From positions 78,894,594 through 78,958,593 of the forward strand of contig NC_030808.1 of assembly GCF_001704415.2 (NCBI RefSeq): a stretch of 64,000 nucleotides of DNA. The letters run 5' to 3'. Source of the DNA: Capra hircus. Lineage: Eukaryota > Chordata > Mammalia > Artiodactyla > Bovidae. Made by a program: the position numbers and the translations under genes. The notes beneath the pieces were generated by a model, which ran no database searches, was not told the origin of the DNA, and was given only the letters and a program-made list of their open reading frames with translations. Positions 32,515 through 44,639 of the stretch are shown here, one piece after another; within the stretch, counting starts at the first letter, position 1, and every line of letters starts with the position of its first letter.

Positions 32515-32526
32515 ACCCCTCACAGA

Positions 32527-34600
32527 CAATCAAGTTAACTGGTCTAGATTTAAGAACTCAGTCTCAGGAAGACCAGAGAAAGATACTAAGCTCAGCTCTT
32601 CCCATAGTGCTCAGCCCAAGTTCCAAGTCTTCTAGGCTGAGAACCTTTAGTGAGTCACAGCCAGGTGAGAGGCATAGCTTGAAATGGACCATAGGTCTTT
32701 AGCACTTGGAAAGCATTTTCATTAAACCTGTTAACTAGATGCTAGTCCATGCTCCTGACAAATCCAAGAATCCTTTCCAGAGCATCCCTGACCAATGGTT
32801 GTTCTTTGTTTCAACCTTTGCAGCAAACAGAAATACACTGCTTTGATGTGACAGCCCATTCTTGTACAGCAATTAGTTCCAAAGTTATACCATGATAGCA
32901 TTCTCTCTATAACCGAGTAAAGGATGTCGATCATTCACTTGTATCAAGCTTTCTAGGGGAGGAACTGTCTCCTTTAGAGTCTATCAGGATTGTTGGCTAC
33001 AAGAAACAGAAACAGACTCTGGCTGTGTCATGTAAAAAGGCACTATACTGAAGAGATGCTAGGGCTCACAAAAGAAAAGGGAGACTGAAGGAATGAGGCT
33101 GGGCAACAGGCAAGATCCAGTCAAGACCGTATTTCAGTAACAGTCTGGTTCATGTTTAGGTGCTCTGGCTGCCTGACCTGCAAGTGTTTCCTCGATCTAT
33201 ACTCATTCACTAAAAATTCCAAGTCCTAGGAGCAAGTGCGTGATTGGTCAAAGTTCAAGGCATGTGGTTTAGACTTGGAGAACATACAAAGCAGTGACCG
33301 TAAAGCCTTAATCATTGAGCTCTCCAAGTATATCCACATGGCTTACTTCTTTGTACCCTAATTATGCCCTATACAGACTAAATGCCCACTGCCTGTCTCT
33401 GGCAGAGAAACACAGTACTCCTTCAGGAGGGTATTTTAGAAATGGAAAGAAATGAATTTTGTCATCAAATCCAGTTGTACCTTTCAGCTTGTTAATGCCA
33501 AGTATAACTTTACACTTCTATACCTGCACTAAAACACACCAGTATCACTTAATGAACTTTTTTAATTGACTCTCTAAATTAGTAGCGCAATCAGGCTCCT
33601 CATTTGATTCATGCCCAGAAATCTGCAGACAGGCTGAAAGGAAAAATGTGAATCACAGTTTAAATAGATGCTTTTCAACTACTTTGTAAGACAAACAGAT
33701 GTATTAATTAGCACATACTTTAGGGCATGTTTTATACTTGAAAGGAGAAAGGAGAACAGGGTATCATCTCACCAGAGGCAATAAGAAAGATTTGCGCTGT
33801 GATCCCAGAAACAAAATGGCATCTTGTTTTCAGAAATGCCTATTTCTGAGAACAATGAATTCAGGGGCTTAAAGTAGGGCTCTGGGGGCCTGAACAGACC
33901 AGAGAAGTGATCTCTGGATTTATGGAACAAGGAGGCTCTTGTCTAAGAGATATAGAAGAAGCAGACCACAGCCTTAGTAATGCGGGGGAAAGCCTTTTAA
34001 CATAGATACAGATGAGGAAATCCAGTAGTCACAGAGCTAAGTAACACAATTGTGCTCTTATATGCCCAGAACTTACACGTAGGAAGAGGGTAGAGGCAAA
34101 ATTCTGGGTGGACGTGATATTATGCTAAGTGTATTTGAAATGGTAGAGACAATGAAATCCCTACCTTGCAAGAGATTTGAAGGGGTCACAGGGACATAGA
34201 CATGAACTTAGTATAGCATGTTTTTTATCGTGGTAAATTCTTTTTTTTTTTTTTAATTGAAAGCTGAGGCCAACACTTTTTCTTAAAATGATTATAATTG
34301 TGATTCTTTGTTGCTTTGAGTTTCTTTGGCATCCATCTCCACCCACCTCGGGTCATTGTTTAAGGCTCCTTGCAGTTCAGGAAGAATGCTTGGCATATAA
34401 GAGCTCTAGTTTGGGAAGGATTTGGAAGCCACATCTAGGGGCTTAGAAAGAGGATTGTGATTGATTAGCCATGTCTGGCATAGGCATTGGAGCAGTAAGT
34501 GGCTGCATATGTTATCTCTCAGCCAGAAGATACCTACATCTAGGACCTTTAAGTGTTACTCACAGTGAGAGCTTCAGTTGGAAAATAAAATGGAGATGGA
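32527..34600. other. No gene recognised
   Basis: Two kb of non-coding DNA without a convincing repeat. 32990-33290 may be an unassigned ancient repeat. T14 run at 34241-34254. No frame above about 70 codons. Confidence 0.45.
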
Positions 34601-34601
34601 C

Positions 34602-34910
34602 TGGGACTTCCCTGGTTGTCCAGTAGTTAAGAATCTGCCTGTCAGTGTATAGGACACGGATTTGATCCCTGGTCAAGGAAGATTCCACATGCCATGGGGC
34701 AACTAAGCCTGAGCACGACAACTGCTTAGCCTGCCTGCTCTAAAGCCTGTGCAACAAGGGAAGCCACCATAATGAGAAACGGGCATCCTGCATCTAGAGA
34801 GCAGCCTCCACTTGCCGCAAATAGAGAAAGCCCAGGTGCAGCAGTGAAGATCTAGTGCAGCCAAAATTAAATAAATAAATTAAAAACAATTAAAAAAGAA
34901 GAAGAAGAAA
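34602..34910 (+). mobile_element. CHR-type SINE, full length
   Basis: Head 'gggacttccctggttgtcca' + 'gtagttaagaatctgcc', body 'tggggcaactaagcctgagc', 'agcagcctccacttgccgca' and 'gaagatctagtgcagccaaa', tail of AATAAAT and AAG units. Best complete CHR reference in the window. Confidence 0.94.
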
Positions 34911-35143
34911 AGATAGAGATAGACCAAGGAGATGGTCAGCTTCTCTGGGCTCTTGAAATTCTCTCTTTGCCCAGACTGCATATTTCTGGTATGGGTGGCA
35001 GAATGCTGCTTGATGGAAAAGAAACAGGATATTCTGAAGCTTCTGTGCATCTGATCATCCATATGTCCTGCTCACCTCTAGGCTCTTGTATCTACATTGT
35101 TTTTTAGCACGAGGAAGTAAATGATTTGTAAAAGGTCATTGCG

Positions 35144-35354
35144 TGCGTCCGTGCTTAGTCACTTCAGTCTTTGTGATTCCGTGGACCGTAGCCCCCTAGG
35201 CTCCTCTGCCCATTGGATTTTTCAGGCAAGAATACTGGAGTGGGTTGCCATACCCTCCTCCAGGGGATTTCCTGACCCAGGGATCAAACCCATGTCTCCT
35301 GTGTCTCCTGCATTGCAGGCAGATACTTTACCTTGGAGCCATCAGGGAAGCTCA
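35144..35354 (-). mobile_element. Bov-tA SINE, minus strand
   Basis: 'gcttagtcacttcagtcttt', 'caggcaagaatactggagtg', 'ctcctgtgtctcctgcattg' and 'gccatcagggaagctc' in antisense order. Confidence 0.92.
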
Positions 35355-36269
35355 AAAGAATATTAAGAGAATGCAAAAGGTATAGGAGGGTCATTGCCTA
35401 CCCTTCCATATAGATAGCTTTTTACCCTCTAGGCAGTTTCCTAGAAAAATTATGATTATCATGTTTGAAAAATCATGTTTATCTCTCATTTTGAGTAACA
35501 GTTCAAGGTCCTGGATGCAGATCTCTTTTGGCTGAGAGACAACACATGCAGCAAGTGAAACTGCGCAGACGAGGTTGCGGTATGCCCTGGATTTCCGAAT
35601 GCAGGCTGAGGGATCCCGGTGCATTGACTGATGACCATGTACGATGCTTGTTCTGGGTATAGCTTCCTGGGTCCTTCTTTAGAACAAGTGAATCAAAATC
35701 CTAGGCTTGAAAAGTTTCCACAATGATTCTGTTGTCAAGTGAGGATTGGAGCGCACAGTTTCTGACGGCTGAATCATAGTCCAAAAGTGTCTGAAAAAGG
35801 TGAACTAAACAGATAAAATGTCAGAGACAAACATAAATTCCTCAATTTTACAGTAATAAGAGCTGGAGAAACCTAGACTGACAACCGCATGTGTAATAAA
35901 TTTGCCGTATTTCATTTTCTGTGAACTCAGGATGAAAAGGTTCTGAGACTCAGCCTCCCAAATAGCTGTGGCGGTGTTAGGCTAAATGCATATGCACGTC
36001 ATATCCAGAGCAAGGAAGGGGGTCTCCCTTTCCTAGTCTGTACTCTTAGAACACAACTGGATTATATTCTTGATTTAATAGTAGTAATTGTTATTTTCAA
36101 TAGTAATATCCAGTAGCAGTAATGATTTTTTTTTTAAATGAAGCACTTAATCATTTACAAGCTTTCTGTGTCCAACATTCATTTACCCAACATAAAAACT
36201 TCAGTTCAGCTGTGTGGATGGAATATAGCCCACTGATAGATGTACAATTCAAACAGTTTTGGGGAATTT
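35355..36269. other. No gene recognised
   Basis: Unassigned DNA. One 77-codon frame at 35391-35624 (minus) has no recognisable domain. Confidence 0.45.
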
Positions 36270-36281
36270 ACAGAACAGAGG

Positions 36282-36508
36282 GGGCTTCCCAGGAGGCTCA
36301 TTGGTAAAAGAAAAAAATCCACCTGCCAATGCAGAAGACACAGGACACTCGGGTTCAATCCCTGGGTCGGGAAGATCCCCTCACGTAGGAAATGGCAACC
36401 AACTCTAATATTCTTGCCTGGAAAGTCTCATGGACAGAGGAGCGTGACAGGCTATAGTCCATGGGATTGCAAACAGTCAGACACGACTGAGCAACTAAGC
36501 ACATATGC
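36282..36508 (+). mobile_element. Bov-tA SINE, full length, 12-bp TSD
   Basis: Head 'ggcttcccaggaggctcatt', body 'aggaaatggcaaccaactct', 'cttgcctggaaagtctcatg' and 'gcaaacagtcagacacgact'. TSD 'acaga(a/c)cagagg' lies at 36270-36281 and 36509-36520 with one mismatch. Confidence 0.94.
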
Positions 36509-36520
36509 ACAGACCAGAGG

Positions 36521-38555
36521 AATAATATAGCTGAAAACCATGCCATCAGAAGAACTAGAGTTTCTTATCTTGGAGAAGATGTAATAAGGCCTTGTGTATT
36601 GTCTTCCATGGCCTGGTGGGTTTCCATGGGGAGAGAGGATAGATTGCCAGGGAGATCTCAGAAGACAGATCTGATCAATGGCAGAAATTACAGGGAAGCA
36701 GATATTGACCCATGCCTTGACCCAAGACATTTTTCTGTGGTCAAAACTCTTTAAAAATGGAACAAATTGCCTCTAGGCAGAGGCTGGAAAACAGTTTACT
36801 AGGAATGCACAAGGAAGAAATTTGGCATTGTTGAGCTCTCAACAATCAGAGACCTAGAGACCTCTCAGAGGTCCTAGGAAGAACTCTGGGTTGTGAAACC
36901 CAGGCTCAGCCAATCTTCTAATGGTCACGGCTGCTGAAACAGCAGGTGTGGAGGCAAGGGTTGTGGCGGAGAATGGTGATGTTAGATGTGAGAGGCTCCC
37001 ACTCTGCCCAAGTGGAGGGGAGTCTCACCTCTTGCCCTCTGACCTCTTGTGGGAGAATCTCATACCTTAAGCTGAGCTAGAGCATTGGGAGCATCCATAT
37101 ATCTCTTATGCTTCTCTCCTTTTCTGTTTAGTGAGCCCTAGTTTAGTCATAGAACCACAGATTCCCAGAGCTAGAGGGTACTTAGAGGTCTTTGGGTTCA
37201 ACCTGGCCACATTAAAAGCGAAAAAACAGACAGTGAAATATGTGAATCACCAACACCATTAAATCTTGGAAGAGAATCTTAGGACCCTCTGGCCATGCCC
37301 CTTCATCTCCCTGTGACCTGAGAAGGGGAGTTCTTGCCCACCCTCACAGGCTGAGTGATGCATCTCAGCAGAGTGTTCTTGTTCATTCCACACATCACCT
37401 TCTGTCTCTTCCTGGGAATCCTTTCTTTCTTTCCCACTGAGGACAGTAGCCTCTGCCGTAGAATGGACAGAGGCTGGAGCTGAGCTCACAGAGCACCCAC
37501 CCTATCACACCCAGTGCCATCTTCACTGCAAGCCAAGCCTCGGGAAGATGTAGAACCCTACCATGGCTGCAAGCAGGGTTCTTCAAGCATGAAGCAAAAT
37601 GTCAGTGTTTTATAACCTGTAGCTCACATCACATTTGTTTAAAAACAAAACAAAACAGACTAAACATTCTTCTGGGTAATTCTACTTATTAATCTGTCCT
37701 CAGGGCAGCTTTATGTGTGTGTGTGTTGGAGACTAGAGTTAGTATTTTGAGTGGAAAATAGAATTTAGTGTAGAATAGAGTTTATCATTATAATAGTTGA
37801 GGATTTTTTAATGGACTGAGGAGAGAAACAGCATTTGGCTATTTTTTTTCTCCTTCCCTCCCTTCCTTCCTCTCTTCCTTTCCTCCTGAATTTTCTAACT
37901 CAGGGCTGCAGGTGCTCGTCAGTTGAACGAGTGTCCTCGCTTTGAAGAGCTGGTACATACCGCTCTAATTTAAGGATGCTTTATTCTGCCTTTCAGCTTC
38001 TTGGCCTGTCTAAGAGCACAACTCTAAAGAACTGGGCCATCAGACACTCTTCTTTGTGAAAGTCTATACCCAAAGCCAGTGCAAAATCCCTCTTAAGTCT
38101 GACTCTCACACTCATTTTTTCTGAAGTTATTATCTCTACAAGGTCTAGAGTTTGCAGTCACAAATACCAGAGGTTACCAAATGCCTGGCCTGTTTCAAAA
38201 TTTCTATTTGTGATTGCTCACTGCTCTTTGAGAAATTTTCCTTTCTCCACTGGAATTTTCCATTGAGTACTCTACCCTAAAGGTGAATTTTTCTGGTAAG
38301 GAAATGTGAATATCCCATTTACAGATTTTCTCTTTTTAAATCATGACTGCGCTTGCCATTTATAGCGGGAAAAAATTTCCAAAATCAGAAAAACTGCCTG
38401 TCCCACATCTAATTGCCCTGGGAAGTGGCTCCTTAGGATAAGAATCAGTTTCCCCTAAGGTACTCAAGAAAGAGTTTGGAAATTAGCGATGTTACCTCCT
38501 GAGAAAATGGGATGAATGTGAGAGAGCAGGGGCACCCTTGGGATGGAAGACCTGA
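36521..38555. other. No gene recognised
   Basis: Non-coding DNA. 37140-37240 ('cagattcccagagctagagg...') resembles an unassigned ancient SINE 3' region. A (TTCC)n-like pyrimidine tract lies at 37853-37890 and a short (GT)n at 37716-37727. Confidence 0.45.
37853..37890. repeat. (TTCC)n-like polypyrimidine tract
   Basis: 'ccttccctcccttccttcct' + 'ctcttcctttcctcct', imperfect tetranucleotide array following a T8 run. Confidence 0.8.
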
Positions 38556-38559
38556 GCTC

Positions 38560-38725
38560 ATCTCCTGTTTTGTCCACTCTTTATAACCTAGACTGCTGGC
38601 TCTACTGTGTATAGGCATGTGACCTTGAGCTCAAGTGACTTAACGTCTCTGTACTTCATGCGGTGATAAGGCTGCTCCAAACCTCATAGGATAGTTATGA
38701 GGAATAAATGAGTATCTAGATCTGA
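38560..38725 (+). mobile_element. MIR SINE, well preserved
   Basis: 'gcatgtgaccttgagctcaa' + 'gtgacttaacgtctctgtac', 'ttcatgcggtgataaggctg' and 'cctcataggatagttatgag' + 'gaataaatgag' follow sense MIR through the core to the 3' part. Confidence 0.82.
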
Positions 38726-39059
38726 AGCATGGTGAGAGGGCTTCCTTGGTAACAGAAGGGCTAACGCAGAGGACTGGAGGCTAGCGTGAGTTGCCTGTGT
38801 GAGAGGCAGGACAATGAGAAGAAAAGCCGTCTGATCTGGGCTTGGCTACAGCAAAGGCAGTGGGGCCACAGGCAGCTGGGGCCCGCCAGACCTGCTCACT
38901 GACGACCTTGGGAAGATTAGGCCAACCAAGGGTGTGTCTGAAAGCTGGAATTCTCTCTTCTCAAATGAAGAAATGAAATTCACAGCTGGGAATAGAGAGA
39001 GGGATCAATTACTGTTTTAGCAATTAGACCACATAGCAAATTACCAGAATTGCAAAGAG

Positions 39060-39245
39060 CATTGGCCTGGAGGACAGGAGACCTCAAGTGTCTCAGCATG
39101 CTGGAAACCTGCTATTTGACAGTGACAAGTAAGTGGGCAAGTAACTCGCTCCTTCCAAGGCTCACTTTCCCCCCTGTTTTCTAATAAAACAAGTGGGGCT
39201 AGATTACTAGATTTTCTCCTCTGGTTCTGACATTCTGTGATTCTA
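39060..39245 (+). mobile_element. MIR SINE
   Basis: 'gtgggcaagtaactcgctcc', 'aaggctcactttcccccctg' and 'tctggttctgacattctgtg' in sense order. Confidence 0.6.
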
Positions 39246-39539
39246 ATTTGTGAGCATTCTTTTTAGGGCTTAACAAGGAGAGAAAAGATTATGCTGAATT
39301 GCAATCTAAAAAAAAAAAAGAAAGAAAAAGGAAACCCTTCAGATCTAATAAAACCAATGCTCTCTGCACCATTTCTAGCAATCCCTGGCAAGTGTTTCAT
39401 AACAGTAGCAGCTTGCTTACCCCTTATGGAATATTTGTAGAAAGAGAGGTACAGATTGTGAGCAGGAAGACACTTGAGATGTTGAATATCTTTGAATGTC
39501 TGATAAGAAAAGGGAAAGGAGGAAATGGCATTTGATGGT

Positions 39540-39900
39540 AATTTTATTCATTCAATAAGCATATGTCAAGTGCACACTGTGAGCCTGTGCAGCCTGCCCA
39601 CGTGAATCCCACTTGGTTTGGGTCCTCAAGAAGTCACAGTTTAGTGTAGGAGACAGACATACAATAAAAAATCAACTCTATAGACTTAGTGAAAAAAGAG
39701 CTGGGGGAACTAGGAAAGACTTCACACAAGGTGATGTTGAGTTGGCCTATAAATGATGAGGAAGGTTTTGATAGCTGGAGAGTGAGGAAAGGGGACATTC
39801 CAGGCTGAGATAACGGCATGAATAAAGGATTGCAAGTGGGAAAGTCTGGGTATTTTTAGGGCACCGAGGTAGGCCGCATTGCTGAAACAGCAGCATGGGA
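39540..39900 (-). mobile_element. L2-like ancient repeat
   Basis: 'ttcattcaataagcatatgt' + 'caagtgcacactgtgagcc', 'cctcaagaagtcacagttta' and 'gtgtaggagacagacataca' match the antisense L2 3' end; 'cattccaggctgagataacg' fits the upstream body. Confidence 0.6.
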
Positions 39901-41000
39901 GATCTCAGAGAAATGGCTAGAAAAGAAGGGATGTTCTTTGTTGTTTGTTTTTTAGTTGCTTTAAATGAAATTAACTTACTTACGGTTCTTAATAGAGAAT
40001 TCTACCCAATATTCATTTGAGGGACAGCAAATCACTGATCAAATGCTTGGAAATATCCGTATTTAATAATCCAGCCAAGGTGTGATCTGCAAGTTTGCAG
40101 TATAGAATCCTATGGAAATCACTGATATTCTCAAGAAATGGAGATCGGTTTTCTTTCTTTGGCTTTCTATTAAGAGCAAGAAATCGATTGTGCTCAGAGT
40201 GGCCGTTTAGGGACTCAGTGATTATGGTGAGGGGACTTGGACATGTCAGTTTATATATCTGGGTCTCTCTACATGAATGACCTGCAATGAGTTCAGGGTG
40301 ATTTTCAAAAAATAAAGATTATGGGGCCACATATTCAAAGCTCATTTGACCCTGTTACAAATGAACTCTATGACCTTAGGCCCATTCAACTGAACTTTTG
40401 TTGTCTCAGCTTCTTCCCCAGAAAGCAGTGACAAAGCTCTGGTGCCCTGAGTCACTGGGGAGACTCGGGGTGGGGGTGTGAGGAGCCCTAGAGTGGAAGC
40501 CAGGAGCCTAGTCTCCGAGGAGCCTAGCCTAGTGGCCCCATGCAGTCCTTAGTCTCCAGTGGCCCTGAATATAGGCAGCTCTTCTTGCTCTAAGAGTAGC
40601 AATAGCAGTGCTACCTACCTCATAGGCTTGCCTGAAAATAAAACAAGATTATGGATGAGTAATAAAACCATAATGAGACTACAAAAATTTAAGTGATGAT
40701 ACATGATGATTTTAAAGTTAGCTAATTTATATAACACACAATTTTTTAAAATAGTTAAAAGACAGACTTGGAGTACATTTCACCAGAATGCAAGTTTACC
40801 AGCCAAATCACATATATTTAATACAAAATTCACCTTTAATGCAACAATGAGAAAAATTTTAGGGTGGAAAATTGGAATATAAGATTTTTTTTGAAGAAAT
40901 ACTATTATTGTTATTGTGAAAAAATAAAAAGCAAGATGCAAAAGCACCTATTTAGGTCTAGTTTAAGACCTGGGTTGGATGGTGCTTGGAAATGGTCCCT
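39901..41000. other. No gene recognised
   Basis: Non-coding. MIR-like traces occur at 40360-40430 ('ctatgaccttaggcccattc') and 40600-40655, and AT-rich DNA at 40680-40930. Confidence 0.45.
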
Positions 41001-41197
41001 TTGACTCATTGGAAAAGACCCTGATGCTGGGAAGGATTGAAGGTGGGAGGAGAAGGGGATGACAGAGGATGAGATGGTTGGATGGCATCACCAATTCGAC
41101 GGACATGAGTTTGAGTAAGCTCTGGGAGTTGGTGATGGACAGTGCAGTCCGTGGGGTTGCAGAGTCAGACACGACCGAGTGACTGAACCGAACTGAC
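41001..41197 (+). mobile_element. BovB 3' tail fragment
   Basis: 'ttgactcattggaaaagacc', 'ctgatgctgggaaggattga', 'ggtgatggacagtgcagtcc' (with an internal deletion) and 'cgagtgactgaaccgaactg'. About 197 bp, sense. Confidence 0.93.
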
Positions 41198-41639
41198 TTA
41201 GAGATAGAGCATCATTTGCACAGAGGAGGCCAGTCCTTCAAGGAGATCCAGTCTCCCTGGTGACAGTTCTCAAGTTTGAAAGATTCTTTCTTGTGCAGAG
41301 GTTTTAGAAGTTTAGAAATTCAGAAAGGAAAGTGCCCCTGGAATTCATTCAAGCCCATTCCCCAGAGCACACAGAAATACCTTCTACAACCCAGCTCCAG
41401 GGGCTTGGATGGGTTTCTCAGCCCTCCAAGGAGAAAGCCATGGCATTATTGAGCAGTCTTAACTGAAAGAAAAGATGTGCTTCTTTCTTGGCCCAGGTTC
41501 TCTGAGACCACTGTTGACTGTGTGGTCTTAGGCCCAATTAATATTGATCTTTGGAATTTTAAGTTTACAATGCAAGGCTTACCTGCCTTAGATTTGATTA
41601 CCCATCAGATACATGGAAACCCAGAATTACCTGAATTAA

Positions 41640-41974
41640 AAAAAATTTTTTTTAATTGGAATATAATTGCTTTATAATGCTGTATTTGTTTCTGCTGCAC
41701 AACAGCATGAACCAGCTGTGTGTATACACGTATCCCTTCTCTCTTGAGCCTCTCTCCACCGCCCCCCATCCCAGCCCTCTAGGTGATCACATGGAACTGA
41801 GCTGAGCTCCCTGTGCTTTTTGGCAGCTTCCCACCAGCTAATTATTTTACACATGGTACTGTACAAATGTCATGGCTACCCTCTCAATTCGTCCCACTTT
41901 CTCCTCCATCCCTGTACACAAGTCCATTCTTTACATCTGCATCTCTGTTTTTGAGTTGCTTTTTTTTTTTTTTT
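41640..41974 (-). mobile_element. L1 LINE 3' region
   Basis: Antisense artiodactyl L1: 'attggaatataattgcttta' + 'taatgctgtatttgtttctgc', 'gtatacacgtatcccttctc' and 'tacacaagtccattctttac'. Ends at a T15 run (41960-41974). Confidence 0.88.
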
Positions 41975-41999
41975 CAGCTAATCATTTCCAGTTCCTTCA

Positions 42000-42260
42000 G
42001 GGGTTCCTTATTGCACCCTTTGCCCAATCCTTTCCTCACTTTGGGTCCTATCTCTCAATGTCTGGCTTAACTGTCTCTGCCTTCATCTCTTCTTGAGTGA
42101 GTGAGTCCTCCCACTCATGGAAGACTTTTCTTCAAGGCACTTTCTCTGACCACGCCCTGCCTTAGAAAAAAGGGCTCCTACACTCAGAGCCTGGTCATAC
42201 TCTGCTATCTACCCATCTTCATTTTCTGCCTTGTCTACATATCTGTGGCTATATAATGAA
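42000..42260 (+). mobile_element. Possible L2 fragment
   Basis: 'ttcttcaaggcactttctct' + 'gaccacgccctgcctt' and 'gcctggtcatactctgctat' resemble sense L2 near its 3' end. Weak. Confidence 0.4.
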
Positions 42261-42499
42261 AGAAAAGGTCACAATTTCTTGTTACTGACCTACATTTTGG
42301 GGAGTGTTAAAAGTTATCATTTACCTTCAGCCTGAAGAGTGTACGGCCTTCTCTATTCATCAGCCTTGACTAATTAAGTTACTGTTTACATCCATGAGGG
42401 GATGTTGGAAAAGAGGCATCGTTCCCTGACTTACTGGTAGAAGAAAATTATATGGAGTGGCTGCCGTTATGTGAGTGGTCCTGTGCTGTCGCAAGCACA

Positions 42500-42670
42500 A
42501 ACCAGAAGACATAGGTTTCAGCAGATGGACAATCTTGGGTCTGCCGCTTAACCTTCTTGTACTTCATTTTATTTCACCTCTAGGATGTGAATAATAATAT
42601 CCTCAAGACAGGGCTGTCTTGAGAATCAAATAAGGTGCTCTGTGACAGTGTCTGGCTTACTGGAGCTGCT
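42500..42670 (+). mobile_element. MIR SINE
   Basis: 'tctgccgcttaaccttcttg', 'tcacctctaggatgtgaata' + 'ataatatcctc' and 'gagaatcaaataaggtgctc' in sense MIR order. Confidence 0.72.
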
Positions 42671-43034
42671 CCATAATGTGAGATGAAGCCAAGGAGAGTA
42701 GAATTGCAATTCAATGTGACCCATTAAATTAGAGAAGTTGACATGAATGTGCAGGATTATGCCTAATTGAGGGAAAGTGAGCTTTCTGACAGAAGAAGAG
42801 TAAACAAACTGTTATATGAGAAGGGGGGATGACTGCTTAAGCTCAAAATAAATATCAGAGTGCTATACAAATACCAGGAGGTATTATGCAAAGAATGCAA
42901 AAATTGGAAATTAGCATAAGTTAATATTAATTGGCAACATGTTATTATCAAAACTCTTTGGACCTTGTTTACTGTCCTTTGTCTCAACACTATAACTGAG
43001 TAACCTTAAGCCAAACCATATATATTGGAGCTGC
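42671..43034. other. No feature recognised
   Basis: AT-rich non-coding DNA. Confidence 0.4.
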
Positions 43035-43130
43035 ACTTTTCTCATGTGCAAATTCTAGATTTGCAAGATTTGTTTGAAGAAGTGATCTCTAAGATCTCAT
43101 CAGCTCTAAAATTCTTAGACTCTAGCAGTT
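43035..43130 (+). mobile_element. MIR-like 3' fragment
   Basis: 'cttttctcatgtgcaaattc' and 'ctaagatctcatcagctcta' + 'aaattcttagactct', the same ancient 3' pattern as at 26480-26575. Confidence 0.45.
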
Positions 43131-43679
43131 TTAACTCAGTGCAAAAATTCTTAGATTAAAAGGAAAATATATATATTTAACCACTGCATCTATGTGCAAC
43201 GAGCATTGGGAAATCCTACGCAAGACCTATCTCAATACCAGCCGTCAGGCATCAGAAAGGATATTACTGTAAGGCTGGAGGTATAGGGGTGTGTGTGACA
43301 AGCTTTCTTCCATCCCCATTGAAGGCAGAGCCAAAGCAAACTCACTTTGATTGCATAAGGGAAGTCTTTCCAACTATCTGGGGTGTGTAACCCAGAAACA
43401 ATTACCAAAGAGATCTTGGGAAATCTGACCTTTAAGAAGAGCAGAGCAAAGGGCTTCAGCAAATGGCTTTCTGAAAGTCTTCCTAGCCCACTGGTGCTCA
43501 CACACATACATCTGTGCTTGGTTGGCTGTGAGGCATCTCCCAACTCTATATCCTGGCTTGGTTCAAGTTCTTCTCACTTTCACTCAATGTTACTAGGGAA
43601 TGTGACTCAGAGCCAGATGGGGTGAGCTGGATTCCTAATTGCTCAACATTTTTTCAATAAGCAGTTAGATGACACTGTG
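43131..43679. other. No gene recognised
   Basis: Overlapping short frames on both strands at 43232-43625 have no domain or splice support. Confidence 0.4.
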
Positions 43680-43860
43680 TGTGTGGTGCTAACGTGCTTC
43701 ACAGTGAGTTTCACTAGCTGCTCCTTGTAATTATTTTGAACAGTGTTTGTTGTTTCCCCATTTTTAAAGATAGAAATACTGACAGCCAGAGATATGAGGG
43801 CAAATCAAAGATGGCACTGGAATGTGTAGCCTCCCAAGCCTGAACCCTTCACTTGGTCTC
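43680..43860 (-). mobile_element. MIR SINE, diverged
   Basis: 'tgctccttgtaattattttg', 'gtttccccatttttaaagat' + 'agaaatactgacagccagag' follow antisense MIR (ccccattttacagatgaggaaactgagg). Confidence 0.6.
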
Positions 43861-44239
43861 CAACCATCCATGCTACTTTCCCAGGAGGACTGTCTTTAAG
43901 GAAGTCCTCTTAAATCCTACTAGATATACCCATTTAACAAATAGGGAAAATGGGTCATGAGCATCTCAAGGGTAGGAAAATGAATAATCTATATACCAGA
44001 GACCTTTAGTATGCTTATCCCAGATCTAGAAAGAGAGTGTAGAAAATCCAGCCTAATGCTGCAAACATTTGATGTCACTAGAATCACTGGATAGAGGTAA
44101 ACATGGTCTTTGACCTCTTCCAAAAGTTGTGACCTGGATGCACAGGACCATGGACCTGTGGGAGTATGTCCAATATGTCCTTCCTCAAAATCCCCAGGAA
44201 AAGAATCTGTTGCGGGGTGGTATTCAGAGACCTAGTTCT

Positions 44240-44345
44240 AGCCCTGACAATGCCATGAACTTCTATGGGAGCCTGGGCATGTTTCTTCTGACTCTGAGCC
44301 TCAGTTTCTTTCTCTGTGCTGAGACAAGTCTGCGGATGTTGAGGG
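44240..44345 (+). mobile_element. MIR SINE fragment
   Basis: 'gagcctgggcatgtttcttc' and 'tgactctgagcctcagtttc' + 'tttctctgtgctga' match the sense MIR core. It lies inside an open frame (44129-44680) that is therefore not a credible gene. Confidence 0.72.
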
Positions 44346-44639
44346 GTAGGAGTTTTGTTCAGTTTATGGGTGAACTGCTCCTTTCTGCTCTGGTGGCATC
44401 ACCGTGGATGTATGAATGCCTCTGGGGCCATGTGCTGTTTGTTGCAAGATGGGTCTCACAGCCTCTGGAGGACCGCGAATACCAGGATCATCCAGGATTA
44501 TCAGACATGGCCAGTACCTCCATGCCACATACAGAATGGGTATTCAGCAAGTGTCCATTATGGGAATGCATTGGGCCCAGCTGTGGGAAACAAAGGGCTG
44601 AGAAACAGCGCTTTGGACAAGACAGAAATATATCTCTCT

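Noticed and set aside
34602..34680. tRNA-like sequence at the heads of CHR and Bov-tA SINEs that might be called tRNA genes.
   Set aside because: These are tRNA-derived SINE heads with diverged boxes, followed by SINE bodies and A-rich tails. No complete cloverleaf is supported.
38735..38800. 'agagggcttccttggtaaca' resembling a SINE head.
   Set aside because: Similarity stops after about 20 bp with no body, tail or TSD.
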